NCBI GenBank assembly: GCA_036658435.1
Contig: JAVXEO010000091.1
Location: 1 to 5,994 of the forward strand
From: DIGJ01 sp036658435
Lineage (GTDB): Bacteria; Bacillota; Clostridia; Lachnospirales; Lachnospiraceae
Reading direction: 5' to 3'
Length of the DNA stretch: 5,994 nucleotides
Below, in pieces: positions 4,494 to 5,994 of the stretch. Positions within the stretch are counted from its first letter, which is position 1, and each line of letters starts with the position of its first letter. Both the position numbers and the translations under genes were made by a program. The notes under the pieces were generated by a model. That model saw only the letters and a program-made list of their open reading frames with translations, was not told the DNA's origin and ran no database searches.

Positions 4494-5994
4494 ATGAAAA
4501 ACAAAGGAAAGTGGATTAAGATTTCTATGGTGCTGGTAGTGCTGTGTCTTGCATTTATTAACGTAAAAGCACAAGAGAAAAGGGAAATAGAGGTTGTTTT
4601 TACCCATGACCTACATTCTCATTTGGAAGGGTTTACAACAGAATACGAAGGGGAAATGGTGCAAATGGGGGGATTTGCCCGAATGAAAACGGTTCTGGAT
4701 CAAAAAAGGGAAGAAAATCCCGATTTACTGGTACTGGATGGTGGTGATTTTTCTATGGGAACACTGTATCAGACCATATATGAACAGCAGGCTTCTGAAC
4801 TTCGCATGTTAGGCTACCTGGGTTTTGATGCCGTCACCTTGGGGAACCATGAATTTGATTATCGCACCAAGGGTTTAGTAAACATGATGAATGCAGCTAA
4901 AAACAGTGGGGAGGAAATTCCTCCTGTTGTCTTATGTAACGCGGAGTTAAAGGGAACAGACTTTGATAAATTAGGACTAAAACCTTATGTAGTGGTTACA
5001 AAAGGAAAGGTGAAGGTTGCTGTTTTAGGTGTATTTGGAGAAGATGCCCTTGTGTGTGCTCCGACCTGCGAGCTTGCATTTCGTCCGGTCGCAGAAGGGG
5101 TAAAGGAAACCGTTGCCACGATTAAAGAAAAAGAAGATGTGGATATGATTGTTTGTGTTTCCCATTGCGGAACCAGTGAAGATCCTAAAAAATCAGAAGA
5201 TGAACTTTTGGCAAAGGCAGTTCCGGAACTGGATTTGATTATAAGCGGCCACACCCACAGCTTATTGGAAAAACCAATTCAGGTAGGAAATACCTGGATT
5301 GTTTCTACCGGGGAATATGGAAGCCGTATTGGAAACATTAAGCTGGAAAAAACCCAGGAAGGAAGATGGGATGCCAGTCATTATGAACTGATTCCCCTTA
5401 CAAAGGCAGTATCCGAAAATAAAGGAGCAAAAGAAAAAATTGCAGCCTTTCGATCCACCATTGATACCTTGTATCTTAATCAGTTTGGATATACCCTGAA
5501 TCAGGTGTTAACTTATAATCCTTGGGAATTTACTCCGGTCAATGAGATTGGAAAGGTTTTAAGAGAAGAACCCCTGGGAAATCTTTTGTCGGATGCATAT
5601 ATATATTCGGTAAAAAAAGCAGAAAAGGATGGATATATACCCGTTGTGGCAGCTATTATACCAAGCGGAGTGATTCGGGATACCTTTGCAGTGGGAGAGG
5701 TAACCGTAACGGATGCATTTGATATCAGCTCTCTTGGAATTGGACCGGATGGGGTACCGGGATATCCACTGGTAAGTATCTATTTAACCGGAAAAGAACT
5801 AAAAACAGCAGCGGAGATTGATGCATCCATTGCACCACTTATGAATACAGCTCAGCTGTATTCCAGTGGACTTCAATATAAACTAAATAAAAACCGTATG
5901 ATACTAAATAAAGTAATGGAGGCTTCTCTTATTGATGAAAATGGAAAAGAAGCCAAAATCGACAATAAGAAATTATATCGTGTGGTTGCCGATT
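4494..5994 (+). CDS. Secreted 5'-nucleotidase / UshA-family metallophosphoesterase (3' end beyond window)
   Basis: It probably removes phosphate from extracellular nucleotides or related phosphoesters, using a two-metal centre, outside the membrane. Five hundred codons are seen with no stop. Residues 1-26 form a signal peptide: a Lys-rich start, hydrophobic residues 11-23 and a likely signal peptidase I site VKA|QE after Ala26. The metallophosphatase domain (about 32-300) has every metal and catalytic motif: 'HDLHSH' (D39, H41), 'DGGDF' (D85), 'GNHEFD' (N118, H119), 'SHCG' (H224) and 'GHTH' (H253, H255). The 5'-nucleotidase C-terminal domain starts near 345 with 'EPLGNLLSDA' (359-368); 'IPSGVIRDTF' (389-398) stands where many members have 'NGGGIR'. 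Family proteins are commonly 500-650 residues, so most is present. Any C-terminal wall anchor or membrane segment would lie outside the window. It follows the aldehyde dehydrogenase gene directly, probably as the second gene of one operon. The nucleotide substrate is not proven. Confidence 0.92.
   Translation, partial: MKNKGKWIKISMVLVVLCLAFINVKAQEKREIEVVFTHDLHSHLEGFTTEYEGEMVQMGGFARMKTVLDQKREENPDLLVLDGGDFSMGTLYQTIYEQQASELRMLGYLGFDAVTLGNHEFDYRTKGLVNMMNAAKNSGEEIPPVVLCNAELKGTDFDKLGLKPYVVVTKGKVKVAVLGVFGEDALVCAPTCELAFRPVAEGVKETVATIKEKEDVDMIVCVSHCGTSEDPKKSEDELLAKAVPELDLIISGHTHSLLEKPIQVGNTWIVSTGEYGSRIGNIKLEKTQEGRWDASHYELIPLTKAVSENKGAKEKIAAFRSTIDTLYLNQFGYTLNQVLTYNPWEFTPVNEIGKVLREEPLGNLLSDAYIYSVKKAEKDGYIPVVAAIIPSGVIRDTFAVGEVTVTDAFDISSLGIGPDGVPGYPLVSIYLTGKELKTAAEIDASIAPLMNTAQLYSSGLQYKLNKNRMILNKVMEASLIDENGKEAKIDNKKLYRVVAD

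Noticed and set aside
4985..5254. Minus-strand open frame of 89 codons, rich in Ser and Thr
   Set aside because: It is antisense to the metallophosphoesterase domain; the Ser/Thr bias mirrors the Lys/Glu/Gly/Val codons of the sense strand.

Overview
The window looks like chromosomal DNA of a low-GC Gram-positive gut Clostridium, most likely Lachnospiraceae. This rests on the AT-rich intergenic DNA, the strong AGGAGG-type ribosome binding sites, the GGA/AGA/AAA-rich codon use and the kinds of protein encoded. It is an inference from style; no rRNA or marker gene is present to prove it.

Left part (1 to about 1900), accessory in character. It opens with the last 54 codons of a protein I recognise as the C-terminus of a KilA-N domain protein, a prophage/mobile-element type. 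Next comes an intact, AT-rich gene for a conserved protein of unknown function (about 460-490 residues) with a possible PD-(D/E)XK nuclease-like core. It ends at a weak terminator hairpin, followed by a 39-codon reading-frame remnant that lacks any start.

Middle part (about 1950 to 3000), decayed mobile DNA. A strong, probably two-way terminator hairpin sits beside the broken 3' end of a minus-strand tyrosine recombinase pseudogene. That pseudogene has a good ribosome binding site and no frameshift. It carries two in-frame TGA stops and loses homology just after its HxxR motif, so the catalytic tyrosine is missing. An AT-rich spacer of about 370 bases follows, with inverted repeats, an isolated G-rich run and a probable promoter.

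Right part (3000 to the end), an ordinary metabolic operon on the plus strand. An extended -10 promoter, with two 8-base palindromes over its -35 position, precedes a complete class-3-type aldehyde dehydrogenase. Thirty bases after its stop, with its own strong ribosome binding site, begins a secreted 5'-nucleotidase/UshA-family metallophosphoesterase that runs off the window end.

I see no CRISPR array, tRNA, rRNA or clear new multi-gene system. The best candidates for a second look are the unknown nuclease-like protein beside the KilA-N gene and the palindromic promoter in front of the aldehyde dehydrogenase operon.
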